A stretch of DNA of 64,000 bases, from contig NC_087071.1 in the NCBI RefSeq assembly GCF_963678635.1, forward strand, positions 10,739,088 through 10,803,087, in the 5' to 3' direction. The notes below the pieces were generated by a model. The model searched no databases. It had not been told where the DNA came from and was given only the letters and a program-made list of their open reading frames with translations. Of the stretch, positions 1-9,456 are shown piece by piece. The translations under genes and the position numbers were made by a program. The DNA comes from Symsagittifera roscoffensis. Its lineage: Eukaryota > Xenacoelomorpha > Acoela > Convolutidae. How positions within the stretch are numbered: position 1 is the first letter of the stretch; each line of letters begins with the position of its first letter.

Positions 1-1587
1 ATAATTTCTATAACGATTATTATAACTTGAATGTCGATTTTGTGAATTATTTCGCAATCTATTTTGATAATTACTGTTTGTTCTGTTGTATGAGTTATTT
101 CTTGATCGGTTGTTTGGATAATACTGATTTCGATTGTTTGAATAACTTCTATTTCGATTACTAGAGTAGTTTCTATTTCTATTATATGATGAGTTTCGTG
201 ATTGATTGTTTGGATAGTATCTATTTCTTGATTGGGAATTAGATCTAGAAACATACTGTGTTGTGTTTGAATTAGATCTGGAGTAGTTATTTCTACTATT
301 TGGTCTATTGTAGTGATTTTGTGACGAATTTTGTGTATTTCTTCGTTCTGGCGATCTTCCTCTATAACTTGAGTTATGTGGTGATTGGTTTCTTGTATAA
401 TTTGCATTGTTCGGGAGTGGTTTTCCTGAACTATTGTTGCTGTATACATTTTTGTTTGGTAGTTTTTGATCTTTCTTCATATATTGATAAAATGACTTGT
501 TTGGTTCTTTGTATTTTTGAGGTTTATTTTGATTATCTTGCTGTTTTTGTCTACATTCAGAAATACTATGTCCGTATCGTCGGCAATAATTACACCATTT
601 TTTGAAAGATGGTTTGCCTTTAAAGTTTGGGTGTTTTTCGTAAATATTGAGTATTTCAGTGATTTTTTCAACGAGGTCTGTATCTGATTCTTGTATATTG
701 TTAATATTTGTGGAAGTTGTTTCAATTCTGTTAACGTATTGTAGTTTCAGATTTTCCGTTTCTTCGAGTTTCATTGTGATTTCTGCTTGTTCTAATTTGT
801 CTACTAGTTTTCGAAAATCTAAATCGGGTTGTCGAATTGAAGAAGGATGTGATGCTCTCTTTTTTATTGCTATTTTCCTTAATTGTGGTGTTAAGGTCAT
901 CATTAAGGTTTCTGTCATTTTTGTGTTTTTATAGTCGTGCGTATTTAATGAATATGCTTTTCGAACTAGTGTTTCGATTCGTACTGCTAACTGCTTGATG
1001 GTTTCGTTTGGTAATCTGCGAATCTCATTACATAAAACTCTTTGTTGTTGTTTGTTTCTTTCGGAGTCAAACATTTTTGAAAATTCTTGTGTAAACCTTT
1101 TCCAATTTGATTTTATTTCTAGGGGCAATACTGAAAACCATTTTTGGGCTGCGCCATCTAAAGTTGTTTGTATCAACGCTGTGCGTCGATGTATCCAGTT
1201 TTGATGTAGTGGCGTATTAATTGTTTCAGGTCCTATATTTAAAATCAAATTTGCTGTTACTGCATTTAGATAATCTTCTACAGAGTACTCAGGGTCTGTT
1301 CCTGTGAATACCATTAAAGGTTTATTTGATGTTATTGATGATCCACCCATAAGGTATGGATTCATTGTCATTTGTAATGATTCTGCTGCATTTGGCATTT
1401 GAGAAAAATTTGAAAGTTGATTTCTTGTTATTTCGTGTTGTTGAAGATAATATGGAAGTAGTATTTCATTTTGCATTTGTGTTGGTTGATACGAGTGTGT
1501 AATCATTGGGTTTTGTTGTTGAATTGGTTGAAAAGATTGTGTATTAATTGGGTTTTGGTTGCTGAATTGGTTGTTGATGTTGTGTAT
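1..1587 (-). CDS. gag: Element B Gag, capsid-nucocapsid part (partial)
   Basis: A frame with no stop from 1587 to the window edge; it starts MPNAAES at 1398 but is open upstream too. The middle has a retrotransposon capsid-type helical region (GTDPEYSVEDYLNAV, then WIHRRTALIQTTLDGAAQKWF). A single CCHC zinc knuckle (CNYCRRYGHSISEC) lies at about 553-596, followed by a long Arg/Asn/Ser-rich tail that runs to base 1. Retroviral-type Gag builds the particle, and the knuckle binds genomic RNA. Element A has the same protein at 30128-31045. It connects to the Gag N-terminal frame upstream only through frame changes near 1735 and 1545, so the copy is probably broken there. Confidence 0.75.
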   Translation of the reverse strand, partial: MHNINNQFSNQNPINTQSFQPIQQQNPMITHSYQPTQMQNEILLPYYLQQHEITRNQLSNFSQMPNAAESLQMTMNPYLMGGSSITSNKPLMVFTGTDPEYSVEDYLNAVTANLILNIGPETINTPLHQNWIHRRTALIQTTLDGAAQKWFSVLPLEIKSNWKRFTQEFSKMFDSERNKQQQRVLCNEIRRLPNETIKQLAVRIETLVRKAYSLNTHDYKNTKMTETLMMTLTPQLRKIAIKKRASHPSSIRQPDLDFRKLVDKLEQAEITMKLEETENLKLQYVNRIETTSTNINNIQESDTDLVEKITEILNIYEKHPNFKGKPSFKKWCNYCRRYGHSISECRQKQQDNQNKPQKYKEPNKSFYQYMKKDQKLPNKNVYSNNSSGKPLPNNANYTRNQSPHNSSYRGRSPERRNTQNSSQNHYNRPNSRNNYSRSNSNTTQYVSRSNSQSRNRYYPNNQSRNSSYNRNRNYSSNRNRSYSNNRNQYYPNNRSRNNSYNRTNSNYQNRLRNNSQNRHSSYNNRYRNY

Positions 1588-3123
1588 CTATCGGTTGTGG
1601 AGAAAAAATTCTATGATTTGTATGTGGTTTCTGTACTCCTTGTCCACGATATTCTTGATTATATGGTGCAAATATGTCTGGTTGTAAGAAATCATCATCT
1701 GAGGATAAATAATCCATTTGATAAGATGTCTGTTTTTATTTTTATTTTGTTGAAAAAATGGGTAATTTTCACTACGATCCTGTGAAGGATGTAAATTTGT
1801 TTGGAAATTTACTGAATTAGGTGGTGCCATTGGGTTATCCCAATTTCGAGGTCTTGTATAAGTACTAAAATTTTTTCGTGGTTGATAATTTGTTTCTGAT
1901 GGATGTGTGTAATTATAATTATGGTCTGCAAAATTGTTTCTAGTGAACGTTTTGCGTGTTTTTGACGGTATTGTCATGGGTCTATATGTTTGGTAATCCA
2001 TGTGTGAATATTTTGGGGCAACCGAAGGTTTTACGGTTGATTGTAAGGTTACCTGTGTTTGTGAAGGGTTTGTATTTCTTGGTGTTGTCAAGTTTGGACG
2101 TATTGGTGAAATACTTTGTTGTGTAGTTGTTGTGTGTACAATTTCTTCATTTATGAAGTGTGATGGTGTCTGGATATCTTGTTGAGTAAGATTCCTAGTT
2201 CCATTGAGGTTTTCATTGTGTATGACTGTAGAGTTTAAACTATTATTTCGCGTATCGGGTAAAAACGTATTATAGTTTAATGGTGTTGCATCAATGGTTA
2301 ATGGTATTACTCTTACATAATCTCTTATGTAAGATATCGTACTTATTGCTTGACTTGAGATTGATTGTGGGAAGTTTATAAATGTGTGATGAGACCATTC
2401 GGGGTCCCAAACATAGTCTGATTGTTCTGTGATAGCGGTATCATCGTTTGAGTTTTGGGGTCTAAAATTTTTTCTTGCTTGTGAAATTAAATCAATATTG
2501 TGTGTGAAATAATCTATTATGAACCATGCCAAAATTTTTTGTAGGTCATGTTTTGTATGTTGTGAAACTTCGTCTTTCGTGAAATTTTCTTTAATGATGT
2601 TTAAATAACTAGAGAGTAGTGTAATTTCATGTCGTACTCTTATATGTTTAGATGTTTCTGTCGGCGAGACATTTGGTATTGGGATTTCGTTTTCTAAAAT
2701 CGAGATATAACTATATATTATTGCGAAAACTTCATTGGTGAATATGGAGTTTGCTCTTTGTGAGTTATGATATTGGATGCTTTTGATATATTCTGAAAAT
2801 ACTTTTGAAAATTCTAAATCAAGGTCGTCTGTTTGAATTGTATATCTACTGTGATTCTGGTTTGGTGAGGTGAATTCTATGGAGTAGATTCCGTATTGTT
2901 GTGTTAAGTTACATATATCTTTTAGATAGTGATCGATAATTTGTCTTTTGATTTTTACATCTGGGAACTCTGTTTTACATGGACTGATTCCGGGTTCAAA
3001 TAAATTTAAAAGTAAATTTTTGCAAAATATATGTTGTCCTCTATCTGTGGTTGCATCTACTATAAAAGGAAAGATATCATCATCATCTGGACTTTCTTCA
3101 CCTGGGGTGTGCGTTGAGCTCAT
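1588..3123 (-). pseudogene. gag: Element B Gag N-terminal region (ORF2)
   Basis: A 511-codon frame from an ATG at 3123. It starts with an acidic stretch (EESPDDDD), continues with a folded-looking region of about 280 residues conserved in element A (31635-32788), then a low-complexity Gln/Asn/Thr/Pro-rich part. The last 45 or so codons look out of frame: another frame near 1735 continues the Asp/Ser-rich sequence expected from A. I therefore read it as one Gag polyprotein with a frameshift. The region before the capsid is far longer than in ordinary Gypsy Gags and matches no family I recognise. Confidence 0.6.
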
Positions 3124-3565
3124 TTTTTCGTTCGATGACTGTTAATATGTAATTATTAATGTGTCTAATTGGTTGATTCCAATTGTATAAATGTACTGGT
3201 TTGTGCTTATACTGCTTTTTTATTCTTCTTTTTCCTCTTTTTGATGAATTTGAAGTTGTTTCTGAGTCAGAGAAATATAATTGATCGTGAATCGGGCAAT
3301 TTTTATCTATTGATTCTTTTAGTTTGTAAAGTTCGTCTAAACTGTTGGTTTCTGATTCTGAAAATGCGTTTCGGTTTTTTGAAAATCTTTTTCGTGTTAT
3401 TTGTCTTTGTTTAGTTATTATTTTTCTCTTTAGTGTTTGTCGCTTTGTTCGAATGTATCCAACTGTTTGTGTATGAGGTGTGATTACAAGGTCGTATTTT
3501 TTGTTATCTATTTCACAATTGTGTAAAACGATTTTTTGTTTATTTTCTAGGTTTTTAAATGACAT
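3098..3565 (-). CDS. Element B ORF1, small basic protein upstream of Gag
   Basis: 155 codons from an ATG at 3565. The protein is Lys/Arg-rich in its middle (GYIRTKRQTLKRKI), then Ser/Asp-rich, and has no membrane segment. Its last 26 bases overlap the Gag ATG (3123) in another frame. Element A keeps the same start context, the same N-terminal half (IVLHNCEI, VITPH, GYIRTKRQT) and the same overlap, although its frame is interrupted. A nucleic-acid-binding role is a guess from charge only. I know of no such ORF in standard Gypsy elements. It could also be the N-terminus of Gag reached by frameshifting. Confidence 0.6.
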   Translation of the reverse strand: MSFKNLENKQKIVLHNCEIDNKKYDLVITPHTQTVGYIRTKRQTLKRKIITKQRQITRKRFSKNRNAFSESETNSLDELYKLKESIDKNCPIHDQLYFSDSETTSNSSKRGKRRIKKQYKHKPVHLYNWNQPIRHINNYILTVIERKNELNAHPR

Positions 3566-3639
3566 AAGGTTTAGGATGACGGGTGCAAAAGGTTGTTAAG
3601 TGAATTATATTTGCTTAAACTGTTAGTCCTTACGATTTT

Positions 3640-4210
3640 TTGGTTAGCTTAACCTGGGTCTATTTGTTCAGGGTTGGAGAGAAAAGTATATCTATTCCGA
3701 AGAATGATTTTTACTTTCTCGTGACTAATATAAGCTAAGATGTTAACTTACTTAATCTTACTTAGGGGTAGTGATTGTGTTCAAGGGTTGGAGAATAGTA
3801 AATCGATCCACAAGGTTCAGGTATAATTAGAACGCGAGTAGTTCGTTAGATACTATTTTAAACTTACTAAGTCTAAGATTTATCCTGGGTCTGGTAAGAG
3901 GGGGGGTCAAGTGAAGGATGAATAACCGAAGTTCTTCACTGTATATCCTAATTTGAATGATTAGTTTTGTTTAAAAATTTCTATTAGTCTTGGGTCTTTT
4001 AGAAAGGGTTGGATAGTGAATCGACGTTTGAGGTCGTTAGACACTAGTTAAGTGGATGGGGGAGAAAAAAGTTGTTCTTTTTGATCCAAGGATAGGCCTT
4101 GATGATCAAATTTGAAATTTAATTAAGTAGAAAATGATTTAAGATCCAAGGATAAGCCTTGATGATCTGATTTCAAAATTAAGTGAATTTAAGTTTTAAT
4201 AAAGATTTAA
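3640..4210 (-). repeat. Diverged repeats in the leader of element B
   Basis: About four loose units of 100-130 bp share a 'cctgggtct ... gggttggagar' core (near 3652, 3770, 3890 and 3990). They are followed by two copies of 'gatccaaggata(a/g)gccttgatgatc' at about 4083 and 4145. The element A leader at 33140-33720 has the same series, so it belongs to the element and is probably a structured RNA leader. Confidence 0.6.
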
Positions 4211-4796
4211 ATTTGTGTAAAGAAAAGATTTAGTGTTTTGATGATATTAGTGAGTTTATGAATGCTGTTATGTTTAGGTGATGAAGCTGGAACAACAGGA
4301 TGATTTGTGATTACTAACCATTTATTGTCATGCTACTAATTTTTCTTTTTATTTTCCAATAAATATTTTTCAAACATGTTTTATATATTACTGCAGAATT
4401 TAAGAAAACGATCAGAGATCTTTTTATCAATCGTTATTGTATATTAATAATTTTGTTTAGCGCCTGAAATGATTTTGAAGGTTGACTTCAAGGTTTTATG
4501 TTTGCAAATGAAAATCTAAATTCATTGCCAGTAGTATTCTAAGTACAAAAGTTTGTTCTGGCTTTTGCCGAACTATCATATAACTATATGGCAAGTTTCT
4601 ACTTTGTCGTATGTCGTCTCTGGTTCAAGGTCTTCTTCCAATTCCGGGTAGTTCTGTTATGGTTCGGAATATTGGCTCTGATCTATTGAGTCGTAGAGAC
4701 ATTTCGATTAAATTATCGTCGTATAACATTTTGTAAATGTTTTTGTCTAATTTCTAATCTATTTTGGTTAATTCTAAGCTATTAAGGTCTTGTTGG

Positions 4797-4814
4797 AGAC
4801 TTATGGTCGCACCA
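4797..4814 (-). other. Primer-binding-site candidate, element B
   Basis: Read on the minus strand, TGGTGCGACCATAAGTCT begins two bases inside the LTR end. It has the TGG start expected for pairing with a tRNA CCA end, and the same 18 bases occur at 34365-34382 in element A. I could not assign the tRNA. Confidence 0.55.
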
Positions 4815-4816
4815 GA

Positions 4817-4994
4817 TGAGTTATGACCTAAGTTAAATTCAAATCTCTCTGGTGCTGAAATTACAAGTAATTTCAGCACTTACAAATAAGTGTATTGTTA
4901 GTTAGATGGATCATGATTGGTTAATATTAAATACTTTACATTGGTAAAATATCTAAATTATCCAATCATAAAATGTAGTTTAGATCAGGTTCCA
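4817..4994 (-). repeat. 5' LTR of element B (internally deleted)
   Basis: Ends match the other Gypsy LTRs here (plus strand tgagtta ... ggttcca), but only 178 bp remain against about 410 bp. The stretch with 'agtaatttcggatagggtac' is missing. It keeps the near-perfect palindrome with GTGCTGAAATTAC arms at 4852-4879. Its terminal sequence is closest to the LTR of copy C (61114). Confidence 0.75.
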
Positions 4995-6651
4995 CGATCG
5001 AAAAAGTCAAAATTTTTCAAATTTTTTCACAGACGGGAACTTTTTTTCACTTTTGTCAAAAACTGACTTTTTAAATCTGAGATTAAGGGCTCAAACTGAA
5101 AAAAGGTGCAAAACTTTTTATTTGCAATAGCGGAGACTTCAGTTTCTGGAAGAAAAATATCAATGCAAAAAGTCATATGGTTAAATTGTGGCCCATTTCG
5201 TTGAAATTAGATATAACTGGATCTAGAAAAAATTACTTAGATAAAAGTGTTGAAATTAATTCAATTGATTTTTTTAGCTCATTCAAAAGAGTACGGTTTT
5301 TTTTGCTTCAGCTAAGGGCTTTTTGTTTCTAAAACGTGTTTATTTGATCAACTTGAACCCTAAAACTTAGAGTTACTATTTCTTATTGGTGTCGGGTTTG
5401 TTTACCTAGTCAAATGTCAGATCCAACTGAAGATATATATTTTAAATTATTAAGTCAACTTAAAATCAACCGATTTGTCCATTTAAAAAGTTCAGTTAAT
5501 GATTCAATTTAGAACCAAAAAATTGCACAGGGAAAAATGCCCGGCTCCCGGCTTCACATGTGCTCAATTGTCGACCAGGCTAGATATCGGCTGAACAATT
5601 GAGTGATTGCATTTCAATTAACATAATCAAACATCAATCAGTGCAATCCGAGTTTCATTTTCTTTGGGTGACGTTTTTTTCAGTTTGGACATATTAGAAT
5701 CAAAAACATTTTAAAAAAATTGAGTGGAATAAGTACAAAGATCCAGTTGAGCAACTTTTTGTCTTTCAAGATAACTTGGTTTTTTTTTCAGTTTCTATAC
5801 TCTCTTGAAATCTTTCTCCAAAGCTTCTGTTTTTTTAATGCTAAGGGAGCTCTCCTGGTCTGTTTTTTGGTTGATTTTATTATTTCACATCAGTTTTCTA
5901 CTTAATTCAATGTGATTTGAATAATTTTGCAGCAAAATTTTTTAGAAGTTTTGATGTGAAATTCTCTTCTATACCCAAACTACCGAATAAATAATAGTCA
6001 TTTATCAACTAAGAAACCAACTTGAGAACAAACAAAAGAACAACTGCGACAATCACTTGTATTAAAAGTGATTAAACTCCACGACAATAAATTACAAAGC
6101 CCCTCCTCATTTTCAATGGTCGGAACATTAGGCTGCGAGTGTGCGTCATACTCGATACTTATCCAGAAAAGAGCAGCATTGGTCAGGTGACTTCAGTGTT
6201 TCTACAGTTGTAATTTTTAAAAAAACGCACAAAACAAACAAAATCTGAAATTTCAAATTAATTTTCTCAATTAAGGTTGATTAAGGACAAAAGTTATTTG
6301 AACAACAATTGCCTTGAATTTTCTCAGTATAGATATGTTATTTTTTAAACAAAATTCATGTCTTAAGTTTTTTTCTTCAAAACAGGTCCTTTCATATCAT
6401 TTCTCTCCCTCCAGCTCTCGACATGCAATTCTTTAAGTATACGTTTGTTAAACTTGTCTTCTTCTTATTAAACTTGAAATATGGACAAAAGCTGAGAACA
6501 AACAATTCTTTTATCATGTCCATCTTTACTAAAAAAAAGTGATCAATTGAAATGATATATCAAGCATTCATTGTGTTTTGTTGATTAGTTTTGCGTAGTT
6601 TTTGATACAAATGAGCTCATGCTACAATTGCCTGTTGTGAGGTAAAGTTTC
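4995..6651. other. Spacer between elements B and A
   Basis: AT-rich DNA with no supported gene. A short inverted repeat (ctcaattgt ... acaattgag) lies at about 5563-5604. Nothing else is recognised. Confidence 0.5.
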
Positions 6652-7063
6652 TGAGTTAGGACCGATGTGGTTAACTCATAGAGTAATTTCGGATAGGGTA
6701 CGCCGTCTGCTCGTCACGCTATCTTATTTTCGGCCGGATAGATTCGTGCAACTTCTTAGTTTAATACCGATCCTAATCTTACTCTTATACTTTCTAGTGT
6801 CAGGGTGTTTAACTAGTATCTGCTAGGCTCAATAGATCTAGGGTATACTGGTTTGTTGCGGCTGCTGAAGTTCTCTTGGAGAGGCAACTAATTTCTAAGT
6901 TAAATTCAAATCTCTCTGGTGCTGAAATTACAAGTAATTTCAGCACTTACAAATAAGTGGTTTGTTAGTTAGATGGATCGTGATTGGTTAATATTAAATC
7001 TTTTATAGAGATAAAATATCCAATTTATAACCAAAGAAAAAATATAGTTTATATCTGGTTCCA
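6652..7063 (-). repeat. 3' LTR of element A
   Basis: 412 bp, from plus-strand tgagtta to ggttcca; on the element strand it begins TGGAACC and ends TAACTCA. It carries the palindrome at 6919-6946. The purine-rich GGATGGG just upstream on the element strand (about 7064-7071) is a weak polypurine-tract candidate. Confidence 0.8.
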
Positions 7064-7741
7064 CCCATCCGGGGTTTACAGAGTTTTGAATCTTAGATCT
7101 TCTATCTGTAATGAAGGATGGATGTTGGTCGTTGTTGTTTGACAATTTCCTGTTTTGATCTGGGAGAAGAAAGTTTCAGGAAGCTGGAGTCATCGATAGG
7201 AAGTTATTAGTTATCGTTTGACAAAGACTTTTACTGTCACGGAAATCAATCTGATTTCAAGATGGTTTATTATGATCATCTGTTCTTGATTGGTTGTGGA
7301 GAACTGTGTTTCGATCCGGTTTGGGAATGGCTTGAAGATCGTGTTTGGAGGGGATGCCTTGTAACTCGGATCTGTACGTATACTTGAACATCGAGGTGGT
7401 CATTGGTCTGATTCAATGAAGTCCTTTTTTGCAAAGTCAAATCGTACTCTAAATCCTTTATGAGTCGTGATTGTGAGCGGCATGTAGCCATTCTGTAGGT
7501 TGAGTGTCATGAAGTCGTCCAGTCTTTGGATGCTCGTTCTTGGGGTTGTTCGTGATCTATGTACTGCATATTATATTTTACATTTTATAAAATTTTGTTA
7601 GTCTTATTTTTTAGTAATGATTTTGATTAAATGTTTTCGCAAAAGCGCTTAAGTTTTAGTTCAGTTATTTTTAAGAGTTACTCACACTTGAGTACCTCTT
7701 GGCAAAAATAGTGATGTGGTCACAAAGCGTGGATGTAGCAC

Positions 7742-7798
7742 GGTGGGTTAGGCCGGCTATAGAGCATGCTCAGGACGTCCTCTCTGGTGGGTTAGGCC
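7742..7798. repeat. Double palindrome flanked by direct repeats, copy A
   Basis: Two perfect 10-bp palindromes sit end to end (GAGCATGCTC at 7762, AGGACGTCCT at 7772), flanked by two copies of GGTGGGTTAGGCC at 7742 and 7786. The same arrangement occurs at 46985-47041 and 62227-62283. It is GC-rich against an AT-rich background. Likely a cis-acting DNA or RNA element; function unknown. Confidence 0.7.
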
Positions 7799-8253
7799 AG
7801 GAAGGGGAGTATGATTTCGTGCTGGTTTTTTTGAGGGGTCCTGTTTTGTGTTAACTTTTTGTTATATTATTTATTTGTTTTCCCTTTGTTTCGTTGGTTG
7901 TCTCCTTTTCTCAAAAATTAAATTGTTTTTGGTTTGGATTTGTCTTGCGACTTTTTGGTGTTTTATTGGTTCTTTTTTAGACTTGGTAATAGTCTTCAAA
8001 AGAATATATTATCCAGTTTTAATTAGTTTATGGTTTATGGTGTTTAATAAGCTGCGTTGGTTAGCTTGGTTATTCTATAATTCCATTCCAACCGGGTTAA
8101 AGGAAAAGTGAAAACTTGTTATTGCTTATTTGAGTTGTTGTTAGTGCAAACTTAAAACTTGAAATCATTATTTTTAAACAATTCTTCGTGGGAGAGCTGT
8201 GCGATTGTGGATAGAATTTATGTGCGTTTGAACAGAAGTTATAGAAAAGGTTA

Positions 8254-8410
8254 TTACTGCATTTCATTTGTATGAATTTACTGCTTTAAGACTAAATTTT
8301 ACTGCTTTTTGGGGTTTAAAAGTTAAATTGATTTTCATTGTATTTGTTTTTACTACAATTGGGAAAAGAGTTTAGAGATTAATCTACTACTTTGAATTGA
8401 CTTTTACTGC
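8254..8410. repeat. Cluster of TTTACTGC motifs, copy A
   Basis: Four TTACTGC-type motifs plus one TTTACTAC within about 160 bp (near 8254, 8278, 8298, 8349 and 8403). Copy C has a similar cluster at 62789-62927 although the sequence between motifs has diverged. This suggests repeated protein-binding sites; no factor is identified. Confidence 0.45.
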
Positions 8411-8548
8411 ATCATTTAGTGCTACTGGTTTAATAGAGTTTAAAATGGAGAATAGAGTTTATATTTTTATCTGTTTTTTCTTGTTTCGAAGGTGATCGTG
8501 GTGTGAAGACTAAAGAAAATGCAAATTACTGAAGAAAATGGTTAGTTT

Positions 8549-9451
8549 TTATTTTGAATTAGTTAGTTTGAAAATTAATAAATTCATATTACCTTTAGTC
8601 GTCGGGGAAAACGCCGTGTGGAAAATGTCGTGAATGGCGTCTGAGGTAATTAGTAGTTTTGCTAGTATGCGTATTATGTTTTTAGTTTGCAACAGTGGCC
8701 AAAACAATTGCAGTGCTTTGATGGTTTTTAGTTCTTCGGTGCCTACTGCAAATTCATGAGGTGTGTTTTGGATTAGATTATAAATTTTATGATTATATTT
8801 AGTATTGTGGATGAGTTCTAAAATGGTTACTTCTATAGGTTGAATATATTGATGCGGAATGATCAGGGGTCGGGATTCTTCGTCGTTGAAGGTCTTCGTG
8901 AGGGGACAAAATATATACATTTGAGTGATGGGATCATAGTTTCTGAGGATGCCTTGAAAGTAAGTATTTTTAATGCAATACGTGAAGTTTAGGAAAAACG
9001 GTGAGCTGTATTTGGAATTAATAAATTGAAATCTGTGGTGAGGTTGTCGTGATGGTGTGTGTAAATGAAAATGATTTTGTATAAAGCGATAGTAAGTATA
9101 AGTATGTGTTTGCTTAGTTCTCAACATGATGTCGTGTGAGCAGTGCAAATCGCGTTCTTTTGGTGTCAGGAAGTGAAAGGTTAGTGAAAATGTTTGAAAT
9201 TTTTCGTGAAATGATTCATATGCTTGGATATCTGATAGTGCTTCTGAAAAAATGTGATCATGCTTTTTATCAAGGATGTTAAGGGTGAATATGTATGATG
9301 ATTGAATAAAAAACTTTTCTATGATTTGTGGATTAGCGAATTTATCGTCGTCAAGAAATTGGTTTTGATGTGATCGGATGATGTTATGATCGTAATATTC
9401 AATTGAGTAGTCGTTAGCGCGGGGTGCAGTGAATGTTTTTAGTAATTTTTT
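8549..9451 (-). CDS. ORF Y, conserved accessory protein (element A)
   Basis: A frame of 300 codons opening right after a stop at 9452-9454. There is no ATG near its start, so expression may need splicing or a frameshift from ORF X, whose stop is at 9457. The protein is rich in aromatic residues and His, with no signal peptide or clear membrane segment. Its most conserved part, near the C-terminus, contains EFAVGTEEL, IKALQL and LLQTKNIIRILAKLL. Copy C (63141-63998) encodes the same protein with mostly conservative changes; copy D has a stop. C ends FPDD, whereas A and D run on in another frame, probably after a one-base loss. I do not recognise the family. Confidence 0.65.
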   Translation of the reverse strand, partial: KKLLKTFTAPRANDYSIEYYDHNIIRSHQNQFLDDDKFANPQIIEKFFIQSSYIFTLNILDKKHDHIFSEALSDIQAYESFHEKFQTFSLTFHFLTPKERDLHCSHDIMLRTKQTHTYTYYRFIQNHFHLHTPSRQPHHRFQFINSKYSSPFFLNFTYCIKNTYFQGILRNYDPITQMYIFCPLTKTFNDEESRPLIIPHQYIQPIEVTILELIHNTKYNHKIYNLIQNTPHEFAVGTEELKTIKALQLFWPLLQTKNIIRILAKLLITSDAIHDIFHTAFSPTTKGNMNLLIFKLTNSK

Positions 9452-9456
9452 CTATT

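Larger units (their letters stand above)
1..4994 (-). mobile_element. Gypsy-like LTR element B, 5' part (off left edge)
   Basis: Minus-strand element: a short LTR at 4817-4994, a primer-binding-site candidate beside it, a repeat-rich leader, ORF1, and a long Gag that is still open at base 1. The order and protein sequences match the 5' third of element A (29.5-34.8 kb). Pol and the 3' end lie outside the window. The plus strand here is T/G-rich, so the coding strand is A-rich and G-poor. Confidence 0.85.
7064..8548 (-). other. Conserved 3' non-coding block of element A
   Basis: Between ORF Y and the 3' LTR no frame is supported. The block is nonetheless well conserved: nearly identical at 46296-47792 (copy D) and clearly alignable at 61524-63140 (copy C). 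It holds the double palindrome and the TTTACTGC cluster listed separately. Open frames on the plus strand here are not conserved in a coding manner. Confidence 0.65.

Noticed and set aside
300-605. Plus-strand frame rich in Phe, Tyr, Val and Cys
   Set aside because: Antisense to the Arg/Asn-rich Gag tail; hydrophobic only because the coding strand is A-rich.
7848-8111. Plus-strand frame resembling a membrane protein, repeated at 47119-47355
   Set aside because: T-rich strand opposite an element's 3' non-coding block; copy C (62296-62517) is not conserved as protein.
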